Source of the DNA: Actinoplanes lobatus
Lineage (GTDB): Bacteria; Actinomycetota; Actinomycetes; Mycobacteriales; Micromonosporaceae
Assembly (NCBI RefSeq): GCF_014205215.1
Contig: NZ_JACHNC010000001.1
Span: 6,630,501-6,694,500 of the forward strand
Length of the DNA stretch: 64,000 nt
Direction: 5' to 3'
Shown: in pieces, positions 1 through 10,624 of the stretch
Position numbering within the stretch: the stretch's first letter is position 1
How the letters are laid out: each line of letters starts with the position of its first letter
Notes under the pieces: generated by a model
The model's input: the letters and a program-made list of their open reading frames with translations, nothing else
Told to the model about the DNA's origin: nothing
Databases searched by the model: none
Translations under genes and position numbers: made by a program

Positions 1-2
1 CC

Positions 3-272
3 CTCGAACGCAGCGACTCGTCGCTGCTGCAGAACATGCTGATGCGCGGCGAGATCAGGCCGCATCGCCTCGGCGGCGTCGACGTCGAATTCGACACGAT
101 GCGGGTCATCCGGCCGGACGGATCCGCCTCCGAACGCACCTTCTACGTCGGACCGCTCACCCGCGGCGTGCACTTCTACACCAATTCCCTGGAAACCAAC
201 CTCACGAACTCCCGGCGCGCGACCGCGGCCATGACCGCGCACCTCGTCCACCGCCGGCCGGACAACCGCTGA
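3..272 (+). CDS. FAD/NAD(P)-binding protein, C-terminal end (partial)
   Basis: The frame is open from the window edge and ends at TGA 270-272, so only the last 89 residues are visible. The segment containing GPLTRGVHFYTNSLETN resembles the C-terminus of NAD_binding_9-type FAD/NAD(P)-binding proteins, which often sit in secondary-metabolite clusters. Some flavoenzymes of this broad type oxidise amine nitrogens, but the cofactor motifs lie outside the window, so the reaction cannot be read here. It ends 20 bp before the formyltransferase gene and is probably co-transcribed with it. A flavin step followed by formylation would fit an N-hydroxy/N-formyl building block; that is inference. Confidence 0.5.
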   Translation, partial: LERSDSSLLQNMLMRGEIRPHRLGGVDVEFDTMRVIRPDGSASERTFYVGPLTRGVHFYTNSLETNLTNSRRATAAMTAHLVHRRPDNR

Positions 273-292
273 CCAGAAACCACGGGGGAACC

Positions 293-1204
293 ATGCGGAT
301 CGCATTCTTCGTAGGAAACGACGTCACCTCCCATCTCATCGTCAGTGGACTGGTCGACGACCTGCTCGCCCAGAACCACACCCCGTACCTCTTCTTCACC
401 GGCCAGCGGGCGAACCCGAACGCCGAACCGGAACTGCGTGACCTGTTCCGGTACGAGCGCTCGCTGCTCAACGACTACGTGTACCCGTACCTCGACAGCC
501 GCCCCGGCCTCCAGGTGGGCCGGCTGCTGTCCCCGGCCGGCATCGCCAAACTGCACCAGGGCCGAGTAGTGGTGCGGGTGGTGCCGGACGTCAACGACAG
601 CGCCTTCGTGTCGTACCTCGCCGACTCCGGCGTGCGGGCCGGCTTCTCCATCCGCTGCTACCAGAAGTTCCGGCGGCCGCTGATCGACCACTTCCGGCCC
701 CGCCCCGGCGAGGCCCCGCTCTTCGCGAACCTGCATCCGGGCCTGCTGCCGGCCTACCGGGGCGTGCTCACCTTCGCCCGGTCGATGCTGCAGGGCGAGA
801 GCCACGCCGGTTTCACCCTGCACCGGGTCAACGAGGAGTGGGACGCCGGAGCGGTGATCAACATGGCGTTCCGGCGGCTCGACTACGACCGGTCCGTGCT
901 GGAGAACATGTACGACCAGCGGGACCTCGCCCAGGACCTGCTGCGCACCGCCATCACCGGGATCACCGCCGGCGGGCAGTGGACCGACCAGCCGCAGGAC
1001 GGCTCCCAGGCCCGCTACTACTCCCACCTCACCCGGGCCGACCTCGACGAGCTGCACACCCGCGGCATCGACCTGGTCCGTCCCCGCCGGCTCGCCGACC
1101 TGCTGGCCGCGCAGTTCACCCACCCGGAGACCCGCGAACGCTACGAGCTGGCCGGCATCCTCGCCGCCCTCACCAGCCACCGCGCGGATCTGGCACTCGC
1201 CTGA
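293..1204 (+). CDS. Formyltransferase-family enzyme of the NRPS cluster
   Basis: 303 residues. The central FANLHPGLLPAYRG segment is the Formyl_trans_N signature. N146 and H148 (the N-x-H pair) and D184 in EEWDAGAVI match the Asn/His/Asp catalytic set of methionyl-tRNA, GAR and sugar or hydroxyornithine formyltransferases. The enzyme presumably moves a formyl group from 10-formyl-tetrahydrofolate to an amine. No Fmt C-terminal tRNA-binding domain is apparent, so a small-molecule or carrier-bound amine is the likelier acceptor. The start has a GGGGG-type RBS about 5 nt upstream, and the gene lies between the flavoprotein and the T-TE gene, consistent with a tailoring role in peptide synthesis. 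The exact substrate cannot be read from the sequence. Confidence 0.8.
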   Translation: MRIAFFVGNDVTSHLIVSGLVDDLLAQNHTPYLFFTGQRANPNAEPELRDLFRYERSLLNDYVYPYLDSRPGLQVGRLLSPAGIAKLHQGRVVVRVVPDVNDSAFVSYLADSGVRAGFSIRCYQKFRRPLIDHFRPRPGEAPLFANLHPGLLPAYRGVLTFARSMLQGESHAGFTLHRVNEEWDAGAVINMAFRRLDYDRSVLENMYDQRDLAQDLLRTAITGITAGGQWTDQPQDGSQARYYSHLTRADLDELHTRGIDLVRPRRLADLLAAQFTHPETRERYELAGILAALTSHRADLALA

Positions 1205-1247
1205 TCCGGCCCGCAGCACCTCACCCCGCCCACCGGAAGGAACCACC

Positions 1248-2303
1248 ATGCCCACCACCGTCGCCGTCATCTGCGACATCTGGTCCGACCTGCTCGACGT
1301 CGACGTGGAGCCCGACGACGACTTCTTCGACCTCGGCGGCTACTCGCTGCTGATCGTCAACGTGGTCGCCGAGGCCCGCCGCCACGGGATCGAACTGACC
1401 CCCGAGCAGGTCTACACCCACAAGACGCCGGCCGCGATCGCCGCGAGCCTGGGATCCGGCACCCCGGCGGCCGGCACCGATCCCGGCTTCGACGAGGTGT
1501 GGGCCACCGGCCTGAGCCCGCTCACGGCCCCCGGCGCGCCGACGCTGGTCCCGCTGGCGCCCGACGGCACCGGCACCCCGGTCTTCACCTTCCACTGGGG
1601 CACCGGCAACGTCGGCTTCCAGCGTCGGCTGGTCGACCGGTTCCGCGGCGGCCGTCCGGTCTACGGCATCCAGTCGGTCGGCATGGCCGACCGGGAGCGG
1701 CCGCCGCTGTCGCTGGTCGAGATGGCCGCCCGCTACCTGCGCGACATCCGTACCGTCCAGCCGCACGGCCCGTACCTCTTCATCGGTCCCTGCGCCGGCG
1801 GCCGGATCGCCTTCGAGATCGCCCGCCAGCTGGAGGCGGCCGGCGAGCAGGTCGCCGCGCTGATCATCGCCAACACCATGCCGCCGGGGTCGACCGAGAT
1901 GGACCCGGGCTGGGGCCTGCGGGAACTCTACGACTTCCGGCTGGCGGCGCTGCGCGGCCGTTTCGAGCTCACCGACCTGAGCGCCCAGCAGGAGCGGCTG
2001 CTGGCCGGCATGGTGGACGTCGCCTGGCTGGACGACGACCAGCAGCCCGGGGACCTCTACTGGAAGCAGGCGGTGTGGGCGGCCGGCATCTTCGCCCAGG
2101 AGCACTACGAGCCCCGGCCGTACGCCGGCGACGTGACCGTCTTCCAGCTTCCCGAACAGGCCGGCAACGACGCGGCCCGCTGGGACCGGGTCGCCCCGAA
2201 CACCGAGGTGCACACGGTGGACGCGCCGAACACCCTCACCCTGCTCCAGCACGACGTCTTCGCCGACCTCGTCGCCAAGCAGCTCGCCGCCCACCCGTTC
2301 TGA
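1248..2303 (+). CDS. Carrier protein-thioesterase didomain (T-TE) with Cys nucleophile
   Basis: 351 residues. The N-terminal ~70 residues are a carrier domain with the phosphopantetheine site DLGGYSLL (S33). Residues ~100-350 are a type I thioesterase. Where the nucleophile elbow normally reads GxSxGG, this protein has GPCAGG, so the nucleophile is C182 (codon TGC at 1791). The residue that aligns with the catalytic Asp of the surfactin thioesterase appears to be N209 (in IIANTM), and the likely His is H335 in LLQHDVF. No condensation or adenylation domain is attached, so this looks like the detached end of a second module: loaded in trans, then product release. The RBS is GGAAGGA 5-6 nt before the ATG. 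Cys thioesterases are known from beta-lactone-forming assembly lines such as obafluorin. Confidence 0.85.
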   Translation: MPTTVAVICDIWSDLLDVDVEPDDDFFDLGGYSLLIVNVVAEARRHGIELTPEQVYTHKTPAAIAASLGSGTPAAGTDPGFDEVWATGLSPLTAPGAPTLVPLAPDGTGTPVFTFHWGTGNVGFQRRLVDRFRGGRPVYGIQSVGMADRERPPLSLVEMAARYLRDIRTVQPHGPYLFIGPCAGGRIAFEIARQLEAAGEQVAALIIANTMPPGSTEMDPGWGLRELYDFRLAALRGRFELTDLSAQQERLLAGMVDVAWLDDDQQPGDLYWKQAVWAAGIFAQEHYEPRPYAGDVTVFQLPEQAGNDAARWDRVAPNTEVHTVDAPNTLTLLQHDVFADLVAKQLAAHPF

Positions 2304-2338
2304 TCTGCCGAACCACCGTTGATGAGGAGCACGAATCC

Positions 2339-3619
2339 GTGAACCAGAGCCGAGCCCTCGCAGCCGTCCAGGGATGGGCACGCGAGCTCGTACCCGATCC
2401 CGGCCCCGCCCGGCGGCTGGCGGTACTGACCACCGTCCAGGCGCTCGGATTCGGGCTCTTCCTCAGCTCGGGCGCCATCTACCTCAGCCGTGAGGTCGGC
2501 CTCAGCGCCGGCCGCATCGGCCTCGGACTGTCCGCCGCCGGACTGGCCGGGCTGCTGTGCACCGTCCCCCTCGGGCGGCTCGCCGACCGGATCGGCGCGC
2601 GGCCGCTGCTGCTGGTGACCTACGCGGCGCTGGCGGTGCTGTTCGCCTCGTACAGCGTCGTCGGGAACTTCACCACGTTCGTCGTCGTCGCCTCGCTGAT
2701 CTCGATCTTCGAAACGTCGTCGCACCCGCTGCGGATGACCCTCACCCACGCCCTGTTCGATCCCGGGGCGCGGGTCCGGGTCGCGGCGCAGATGCGCAGC
2801 CTGTTCAACGTGGGCTTCATGGCCGGCGCCGGCATCGCCGGCGTGGCCCTCGCGGTCGGCACCCGGCCGGCGTTCGTCGCCGTGCTGCTGCTCACCGGCG
2901 CCGCACACGCCGCCTGCGCCGTGATCACCTGGCGCACCGCCGCCACCACGCCACCACAGCCGGCCACCGGTCAGCAGACCAGGACCCGCTCCGGGCTGCG
3001 GGACCTGCACTTCGTCGCGCTGGCCCTGCTCAGCGGCATCATCGAGCTGTACCAGCCGATCCTCACCGTCGCGCTGCCGCTGTGGATCCTGCATCACACG
3101 CACGCCCCCGGCTGGCTCACGTCGGTGCTGCTGGTCCTCGACACCATCCTGGTCATCGCGTTCCAGGTCGCCATGAGCCGCGGCGCGGAGACCGCCACCG
3201 GAGCGGCCCGCCTGCTGCGCCGGGCCGGAGCGCTGCTCGCCCTGTGCTGCGCCATTTTCGCCTTCACCGGCGATCTGCCCATGGTGCCGGCCGTGCTGGC
3301 GCTGGTGGCCGGCACCGCGGTGCTGGTGCTCGGCGAACTGGGCCAGGCGGCCGGCGGCTGGGGGCTGTCCCTGCACCTGCCGCCGCCCGGACGGCAGGGC
3401 GAGTACCAGGGCGTCTTCGCGCTCGGCCGCGGATTGCAGCAGACCGCCGGACCGTTCCTGGTCACTGTCCTGGCGATCGACCACGGCCGTACCGGCTGGC
3501 TCGCGCTGGCCGCCGTGCTGCTCGTCGCGGGCCTGCTCTGCCCGCCGATCACCGCCGCCGCGCAGCGCAGGACCCGGGTCGTTCCGGCCACGCCGGCGAC
3601 TGCCGACACCCTCGCCTAG
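2339..3619 (+). CDS. MFS transporter, probable product exporter
   Basis: 426 residues from a GTG start at 2339, chosen because a GAGGAG ribosome site lies 9-11 nt upstream and the upstream gene stops at 2303. About twelve hydrophobic segments alternate with short loops. The loop GRLADRIGARPLL after the second or third helix is the typical MFS motif-A-like signature. It sits between the T-TE and A-T-C genes in the same direction, so export of, or self-protection from, the peptide product is the natural inference. The substrate is unknown. Confidence 0.8.
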   Translation: MNQSRALAAVQGWARELVPDPGPARRLAVLTTVQALGFGLFLSSGAIYLSREVGLSAGRIGLGLSAAGLAGLLCTVPLGRLADRIGARPLLLVTYAALAVLFASYSVVGNFTTFVVVASLISIFETSSHPLRMTLTHALFDPGARVRVAAQMRSLFNVGFMAGAGIAGVALAVGTRPAFVAVLLLTGAAHAACAVITWRTAATTPPQPATGQQTRTRSGLRDLHFVALALLSGIIELYQPILTVALPLWILHHTHAPGWLTSVLLVLDTILVIAFQVAMSRGAETATGAARLLRRAGALLALCCAIFAFTGDLPMVPAVLALVAGTAVLVLGELGQAAGGWGLSLHLPPPGRQGEYQGVFALGRGLQQTAGPFLVTVLAIDHGRTGWLALAAVLLVAGLLCPPITAAAQRRTRVVPATPATADTLA

Positions 3620-3632
3620 GAGAAAGCCCTCC

Positions 3633-6600
3633 ATGCCAGAAACCCTGCACGGTACGGTGCAAGCGCTCGCCGGCACCGCGGGAGACGCCGTCGCGCTCAT
3701 CCACGGCGACCGGCGCCTCACCTACCGGGAACTCGACCGGGCCGCCACCACCTACGCCGCCCACCTGACCAAGTACGAGGTGGGCCGCGGCGACGTCGTA
3801 CCCCTCCTGCTGCCCCGCGGCATCGAACTGATCTGCGCCATGCTGGGCGTGCTCAAGACCGGCGCGGCGTACGCGAATCTCGATCCCACCTGGCCGGACA
3901 CCCGCATCGGCGACGTCCTCGACCAGCTGCGGCCGAAGGTCGCGGTGACCGCCGGCGCCCGGCGCATGCCGGCGCCGGTATGGCAGGCCCTGCCCGCCGC
4001 CGAAGCCGCCCTCGACACCCCCACCCTCGCACCGGTCCCGGTGACCGGCACCGACCCGGCGTGTGTCTTCTTCACCTCCGGCACCACCGGCCGCCCCAAG
4101 GGTGTCCTCAGCCCGCACCAGGCCACCCTGCGCCTCTTCGGACCGGACTCCTTCGCCCGCTTCGACACGAACACCGTCATCCCGGTCGCCGCCCCCACCG
4201 CCTGGGACGGCTTCTCCCTCGAGATCTGGGCCGCGCTGCTCTCCGGCGGCACCGCCCTGCTGGTCGAGGAGCCGTTCCTGACACCGCAGGCACTGCGCGA
4301 CGGCGCCCGCCGGCACGGCGTGAACACCGTCTGGCTGACCAGCGGCCTGTTCAACGCGATCGTCGACGAGGACCTGGACGCCCTCACCGGCATCGGCCAG
4401 GTGATGATCGGCGGCGAGCGGCTGTCCCCGCCACACGTCGCCCGCTTCCTGGCCGCCCATCCCGGCACCCTGCTGCTCAACGGGTACGGGCCGGTGGAGA
4501 GCACCGTCTTCGCCACCACCCACCGCATCACCCCGGCGGACTGCGACCGGCCCGGCGGCATCCCGATCGGCCGGCCCGTTCCCCGTACCAGCGTGTATCT
4601 GCTCGACGGTGACCGCGAGGCGCCGCCCGGCGAACCGGGGGAGCTGTGCATCGGCGGCGACGGGCTGGCCGTCGAATACGCCGGCCTGCCCGCCCAGACC
4701 GCTGAGAAGTTCCCGACCCTCCGGTTGGGTGGCGCGACGGTACGCGTCTACCGCACCGGCGACATCGCGGTCCGCGACGACGACGGGCTGCTGCACTACC
4801 GCGGCCGCGCCGACCGCCAAGTCAAGATCCGTGGGCACCGGATCGAACCGGCCGAGGTGGAACGCCAGATCGAAGCCTGCCTGCCGGTCCGCCGCTGCGT
4901 GGTGATCGCCCGCCGCGACGACCACGGCACGGTCCAGGACCTCGCCGCCTTCTGCATCCCCACCACCCCCGGCGACCCGCTGCCCGGCGCCGCCGGCATC
5001 CTGGCCGACCGCCTCGTCGCCTACCACCGGCCCGCCGTGATCCACAGCGTGGACTCGCTGCCGCTGACCGCCAACGGCAAACTCGACGAGCGGGCACTGC
5101 TCGCCCTGACCCGGCCGGAGCCCGCCGAGCCCGGCCCGGTGACCCCGCCGACCGACGCCTTGACCCGCCTGGTCGCCGAGGTGTTCGCGGACGTGCTCGG
5201 CCGCACCGCCGTCGACGCCCGGACCGGCTTCACCGACCTCGGCGGATCCTCACTCGCCGCCGTCCGGGTGTGCGCCCGCCTGTCCACACAGCTCGAACGG
5301 CCGGTGCCGGTGTCCGCCCTCTACGACCACCCCACCGCCGACAGCCTCGCCGAACACCTGCGCACGACAACCGAGGGGTACGGCGAGGGCGGCGCCGACG
5401 TACCGCGGGAGCTGCCGCTGTCCGCCGCCGAGAGCTCGTTCCTGACCCAGCACCTGCTGCATCCGGACAGCCTCGCCGGGCACTGCCTGGGTACCTGGAT
5501 CGTCACCGGTGAAGTCGACCACGAGGCGCTGCGGCAGGCGGTCGCCGACGTCCACGACCGGCACCCGGCGCTGCACGCCCACTACGGCCACGGCCGGCGC
5601 GGCCTCTACCGGACCGCGGATCGCACCGGCGTACCCCCGATGACCACGCTGCCGTCGGCCGCCGACGTCGCCGGCGCCGTCGCCGCGGCCCGCGCCGAAC
5701 TGTCCCGGCCGTTGGCCGTGACCGCGGGCGAGGTGTGGCGGACCGTCGCGGCCCCGGTCACCGGCACGGCGACCACCGTCCTCGCCTACGCGGTGCACCA
5801 CGTGGCCTTCGACGGCTGGTCCGAGTCGGTCCTCGCCGACGACCTCGCCACCGCCTACCGGGCCCGCGCACACGGCGACCAGCCGCAGTGGCCGCCGGTC
5901 GCCGACCTCGGGCGGCTGCACACCATCCGCACCGCCCACCGTGCCGCGGCCGGAACCGGCGACCAGCTGCGGCGGCGCATCGACGGACTGAACGGCCTTC
6001 CCGAACTCCAGGTCCCGGCGGGCGCCGAATCCGGCGGGCCGGCCCAGGTCACCCGGGAACTCTCCGCCGCGACGGTCCACGCGCTGACCGCCGCCGCGGA
6101 CCACCACGGGCAGAGCCTCTTCCAGCTGCTGCTCTGGCTGTACGGCCGGGCGCTGGCCGAATGCACCGGACAGCGGGACTTCGGCATCGGCGTCCCGGTG
6201 GCCCAGCGCGTCGACGCCCGCATCGAACACATGGTGGGCTGCTTCATCACCATGGCATGCGTACGGCTGCACGGTCGCGCCCTCGGACCCGACGGCGCCG
6301 CCACCGCCGGCCGGCTCATCCAGGACGCCATGCGCGATGTGGACGTCAGCATTCCCGAGCTGGTCCGGGCACTCAACCCACCCCGGTCCGGGCGGGCCCC
6401 ACTGTTCCAGACGATCTTCGCGTTGCAGAACAACACCACGCCGCACATGGACCTGACCCCGGCACAGGCCACCTTCCTGCGCCAGCCCTACCTGGGCATC
6501 CCCACCGAACTACAGGCCGAGGTGTGGCCGCACGACGACGGACTGCGCCTGGTGATCACCACCGATCGCGCCGCCGTGGCCGACGACTTCGCCGCGACGC

Positions 6601-6650
6601 TGGCCGACACGTTCACCGCTCTGGCGACAGCCCTCCCTCCGACCTCCTGA
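3633..6650 (+). CDS. Non-ribosomal peptide synthetase, A-T-C
   Basis: 1005 residues. Adenylation domain ~10-490: core A3 FFTSGTTGRPKG at ~146, D192 in TAWDGFSLEIW as the amino-group-binding Asp, NGYGPVEST at ~283, then YRTGD and NGKLDE motifs. Carrier domain ~505-580 with DLGGSS (S540). Condensation domain ~595-1000 with the active-site motif HHVAFDG (H722, H723, D727, G728) intact. By alignment to GrsA, the specificity pocket reads roughly D-G-L-T-M-G-G-V-F; I cannot match this to a substrate. A leading A domain with no preceding C domain suggests an initiation module, and the terminal C domain needs an acceptor carrier from another protein, most simply the T-TE protein. The RBS is AGGAGA upstream of the ATG. 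Confidence 0.92.
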   Translation: MPETLHGTVQALAGTAGDAVALIHGDRRLTYRELDRAATTYAAHLTKYEVGRGDVVPLLLPRGIELICAMLGVLKTGAAYANLDPTWPDTRIGDVLDQLRPKVAVTAGARRMPAPVWQALPAAEAALDTPTLAPVPVTGTDPACVFFTSGTTGRPKGVLSPHQATLRLFGPDSFARFDTNTVIPVAAPTAWDGFSLEIWAALLSGGTALLVEEPFLTPQALRDGARRHGVNTVWLTSGLFNAIVDEDLDALTGIGQVMIGGERLSPPHVARFLAAHPGTLLLNGYGPVESTVFATTHRITPADCDRPGGIPIGRPVPRTSVYLLDGDREAPPGEPGELCIGGDGLAVEYAGLPAQTAEKFPTLRLGGATVRVYRTGDIAVRDDDGLLHYRGRADRQVKIRGHRIEPAEVERQIEACLPVRRCVVIARRDDHGTVQDLAAFCIPTTPGDPLPGAAGILADRLVAYHRPAVIHSVDSLPLTANGKLDERALLALTRPEPAEPGPVTPPTDALTRLVAEVFADVLGRTAVDARTGFTDLGGSSLAAVRVCARLSTQLERPVPVSALYDHPTADSLAEHLRTTTEGYGEGGADVPRELPLSAAESSFLTQHLLHPDSLAGHCLGTWIVTGEVDHEALRQAVADVHDRHPALHAHYGHGRRGLYRTADRTGVPPMTTLPSAADVAGAVAAARAELSRPLAVTAGEVWRTVAAPVTGTATTVLAYAVHHVAFDGWSESVLADDLATAYRARAHGDQPQWPPVADLGRLHTIRTAHRAAAGTGDQLRRRIDGLNGLPELQVPAGAESGGPAQVTRELSAATVHALTAAADHHGQSLFQLLLWLYGRALAECTGQRDFGIGVPVAQRVDARIEHMVGCFITMACVRLHGRALGPDGAATAGRLIQDAMRDVDVSIPELVRALNPPRSGRAPLFQTIFALQNNTTPHMDLTPAQATFLRQPYLGIPTELQAEVWPHDDGLRLVITTDRAAVADDFAATLADTFTALATALPPTS

Positions 6651-6658
6651 GGAACTCC

Positions 6659-8194
<1,536 letters not shown>

Positions 8195-8209
8195 CCGGGT
8201 CATGGCCGC

Positions 8210-8246
8210 GTGAGCGCGCCCCCGGGATCACCGGGGGCGCGCTCAC
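8210..8246. terminator. Perfect 16-bp hairpin, bidirectional terminator
   Basis: A 16-bp arm starting GTGAGCGCGCCCCC is followed by a 5-nt loop (GATCA) and its exact reverse complement. It lies between the end of the NRPS operon (8194) and a convergent gene whose stop overlaps it (8243), so it probably ends transcription from both sides and marks the cluster's right border. No U-tract is present, as is usual in high-GC actinomycetes. Confidence 0.85.
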
Positions 8247-8803
8247 CCGTCGACGCGGTAGCGGAGGTGTACGACGCCGTTCTGGAATCGGCGCTCATCG
8301 AGAAGCTCGAACTCCGCGCGCATACCGGTCGGCAGCCCCGGCTTACCCCCGCCGAGGACAACGGGCAGAATGACCAACCGGCACTCGTCGACCAGCCCCG
8401 CCTTCAAAGCCTGCGCCGCGAGGTTGGCGCCGCCCACGGTGAGATCGCTGTCGGCCGTGGCCTTCAGCTCGCGGACCGCGGCGGGGTCGAAACGGCGTTC
8501 GATACGGGTGCCGGCGGTCGACGCCGCGGCGAGGGTCGTGGAGTACACGACCTTGCTCGCCGCCTGCCAGGCGCTCGCGAAGTCGGCCATGAGGTCGGAC
8601 CGCGCGGCCAGAGCGGCGTCGGTCTCCCAGACGGCCATCGCCTCGTACAGGCGCCGCCCGTAGAGAAACGTGCCCGCAGACCGCAGGAGGTCGGTGTGGA
8701 ACGCGAACACCTCGTCGCCGATCGGGAACCAGTCGATCGCGCCGCGTTCATCCTCGATGTAGCCGTCCAGCGACACGTTCGTCACGTAGATGAGCTTGCC
8801 CAT
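8243..8803 (-). CDS. Dihydrofolate reductase / RibD-C family protein
   Basis: 186 residues from the ATG at 8803, preferred over an upstream in-frame start because GAGGGG lies ~8 nt before it and the protein then begins MGKLIYVTNVSLDGYIED, the usual N-terminus of the family. VGGANLAAQALKAGLVDEC followed by a PVVLGGG segment is the RibD C-terminal-domain NADPH-binding region. These single-domain proteins are common in actinomycetes and mostly uncharacterised; few act in folate or riboflavin synthesis. It converges on the NRPS operon and shares its terminator. A second, divergent member of the family lies at 63250. Confidence 0.8.
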   Translation of the reverse strand: MGKLIYVTNVSLDGYIEDERGAIDWFPIGDEVFAFHTDLLRSAGTFLYGRRLYEAMAVWETDAALAARSDLMADFASAWQAASKVVYSTTLAAASTAGTRIERRFDPAAVRELKATADSDLTVGGANLAAQALKAGLVDECRLVILPVVLGGGKPGLPTGMRAEFELLDERRFQNGVVHLRYRVDG

Positions 8804-8965
8804 GCCGTCACCCCTCGATGGTCGATCGAACCAGATCAAGTACCGGGCCCTCTGCCCCGACTGCCCTCACCTGTTCTACGAACGACCTACGGCAGATCCG
8901 ACACCCTGCCGGGAGGTGGGCCCGCACGTCGCAAGCCGCCGGGCACGGTATCGCGGCTTCGCGCC

Positions 8966-9463
8966 TCAGCCGTCCTGCGGAGAACGGACCTGTCCAGGAA
9001 GCTGCTGGACGGAGATCGTCACGTCGGCGAGTTCGTCCCACGGGACGGTGCCGTAGTGGTAGTCGTCGTTCTTTTCCCAGATGAACCCGGCCGGGATGGT
9101 TTGAGCCATGTCCGCGTTGTCCCCGCGCCACCAGGTCGCGCGCACCGTGCCACCGTCGCGGGCTTTGAGTTCCAGCAGGCCGTCGTCGCGGTGCCGGGCC
9201 GTCGTGGTGAAGAAGACCCGAAGGGCGATTCGCTGGTACGGCACGCGCGTAACCCAGCGTCCCGACGGCTCCTCGCCGGCACCCGGATGGTCCGGGCGCA
9301 CCACCACGGTGAGTCCGTCGGCATCGCCGGATGAGTACGCCTGCTTCAGCAGTTCCCCGTCCACCAGCACGTACCGGCCGTCCAGCACGCCGTCGCGGGC
9401 GGAGGCGCGTGCACGGGCATCGAGGAACGCGGCGTCTGCGAGATCGGCTGCGGGCGTACCCAT
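8966..9463 (-). CDS. Hypothetical protein
   Basis: 165 residues, coding bias consistent with a real gene, no signal peptide or membrane segment. It is rich in beta-prone stretches and aromatic residues (ATWWRGDN, FIWEKNDDYHYG). I do not recognise the family. It lies just downstream of, and in the same direction as, the helix-turn-helix gene ending at 9480, with a 16-bp gap, so the two may be co-transcribed. The 160 bp below it, up to the RibD-like gene, contain nothing I can identify. Confidence 0.6.
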   Translation of the reverse strand: MGTPAADLADAAFLDARARASARDGVLDGRYVLVDGELLKQAYSSGDADGLTVVVRPDHPGAGEEPSGRWVTRVPYQRIALRVFFTTTARHRDDGLLELKARDGGTVRATWWRGDNADMAQTIPAGFIWEKNDDYHYGTVPWDELADVTISVQQLPGQVRSPQDG

Positions 9464-9479
9464 GCCGGCATGCTATCGG

Positions 9480-10520
9480 CTACGAATGTGGCGCCGGGTG
9501 GGTGAGGGTGACAAGCCGTTCGAGATAGGTCTCCCACAGTTCCAGTTGCCCGGCCATGATGATTCCCAATGCGCCGAGCGTCAGGGTCTGTGGCAGGCGC
9601 CGCGACGACAGGTTGATCATGTGCGGGTTCGCGAGATCCCAGACCGGGTCCGTGCGTAGCTGGTTGACCACGTGCGCGTCGACACGGAGGGCTCCGCCCA
9701 GGTCGACCGGTCTGCCGGCGATGTCGAGCGTTCCGAGCAGGGCGACGAACGCCTGAGCCAGGTTGACCCTGAGGAACACCTGCAACGCGCGACGCCACTG
9801 TTCGAGTCCGGTCTGTCGCCCCACCCGCCGAAGATGATCGAGGCTCAGAAGCTTGAGAGAGTCGATCAGGCTCGCATCGCCGCTGAGCTCCGCAGCGCGT
9901 ACCCCGTCCTGTATTTGATCGAGAGTCTCGTCGGGCAGTCGCAGGCCGACGGCGAGCCAGTTGATCACGTCGTCGGTCACCGCGTCGTCGTCGCCGGCCA
10001 GCACGTCGACCATGCCGGAGAAACCGGAGCGGATCCGAGCGGCGGAGGGCTCGGTGCGAGCCGGCTCGCCCTCGACCGCCTCGAGCAGATCTTCCCAGCG
10101 TACGGGTGCGATGGCGCGAGCCTTGCGAATGCGGTCGTGACGTTCCTGCCAGGCCTGATCTCCGCTTCCCCGATCGATGCCGAACAGTCGGCCGACCTCG
10201 GCCAGGCAGTCGTCGATCGCTTGTCCCGCTTCGTCGTCAGCGACGGGGATCCCGAGTGCGAGGCGCTCGATGGGATGCGATCCGACACGCCGGGCGCCAC
10301 GCCGAGAGGTGGCGGCCAGCATGATCGTCCGCTGCACCGTCTCCTCATCCGGGGGCTCGGAGTGGGCGCCTCGCCCTCGGCCCAGCCCGTGACGTACCGG
10401 TCTCGGAAGGTCTCCGGTCGCCCGCCACCGCTCGATCTGGTACCGGGAGACCGTCACTCCGCGACCGGCCAGCACCGCGATGAGCTGCGCGGTTGCGCCG
10501 CCGACTGCTCCGCGTGGCAC
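9480..10520 (-). CDS. Large protein with N-terminal MerR-like helix-turn-helix
   Basis: 346 residues from a GTG at 10520 with an AAGGAGG RBS 5-6 nt upstream. The first ~60 residues (AVLAGRGVTVSRYQIERWR, then a GDLPRP turn) look like a MerR-type DNA-recognition segment. The remaining ~280 residues are mostly helical, without signal peptide or catalytic motif I recognise. It is divergent from the twin-HTH gene at 10625 across ~100 bp that includes a TATATT hexamer near 10560, so the two genes probably share a control region. The function is unknown; an unusual transcription regulator is one option. Confidence 0.6.
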   Translation of the reverse strand: MPRGAVGGATAQLIAVLAGRGVTVSRYQIERWRATGDLPRPVRHGLGRGRGAHSEPPDEETVQRTIMLAATSRRGARRVGSHPIERLALGIPVADDEAGQAIDDCLAEVGRLFGIDRGSGDQAWQERHDRIRKARAIAPVRWEDLLEAVEGEPARTEPSAARIRSGFSGMVDVLAGDDDAVTDDVINWLAVGLRLPDETLDQIQDGVRAAELSGDASLIDSLKLLSLDHLRRVGRQTGLEQWRRALQVFLRVNLAQAFVALLGTLDIAGRPVDLGGALRVDAHVVNQLRTDPVWDLANPHMINLSSRRLPQTLTLGALGIIMAGQLELWETYLERLVTLTHPAPHS

Positions 10521-10624
10521 GCCCCTCCTTAGAACCCCGCAAACTTCCTTCGAAACGCCAATATAGGCCGTGGCGTAATCGAGTGGTGCCGGGTCTCGCC
10601 CGGAAGAGACGGAGGAGTACGTAC

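Noticed and set aside
176..1279. 367-residue frame on the minus strand
   Set aside because: It lies fully opposite the formyltransferase gene; its Gly/Val/Arg-rich composition is typical of antisense frames in GC-rich coding DNA.
3549..5045. 498-residue minus-strand frame opposite the NRPS gene
   Set aside because: Shadow of a gene with clear adenylation motifs; no domain of its own.
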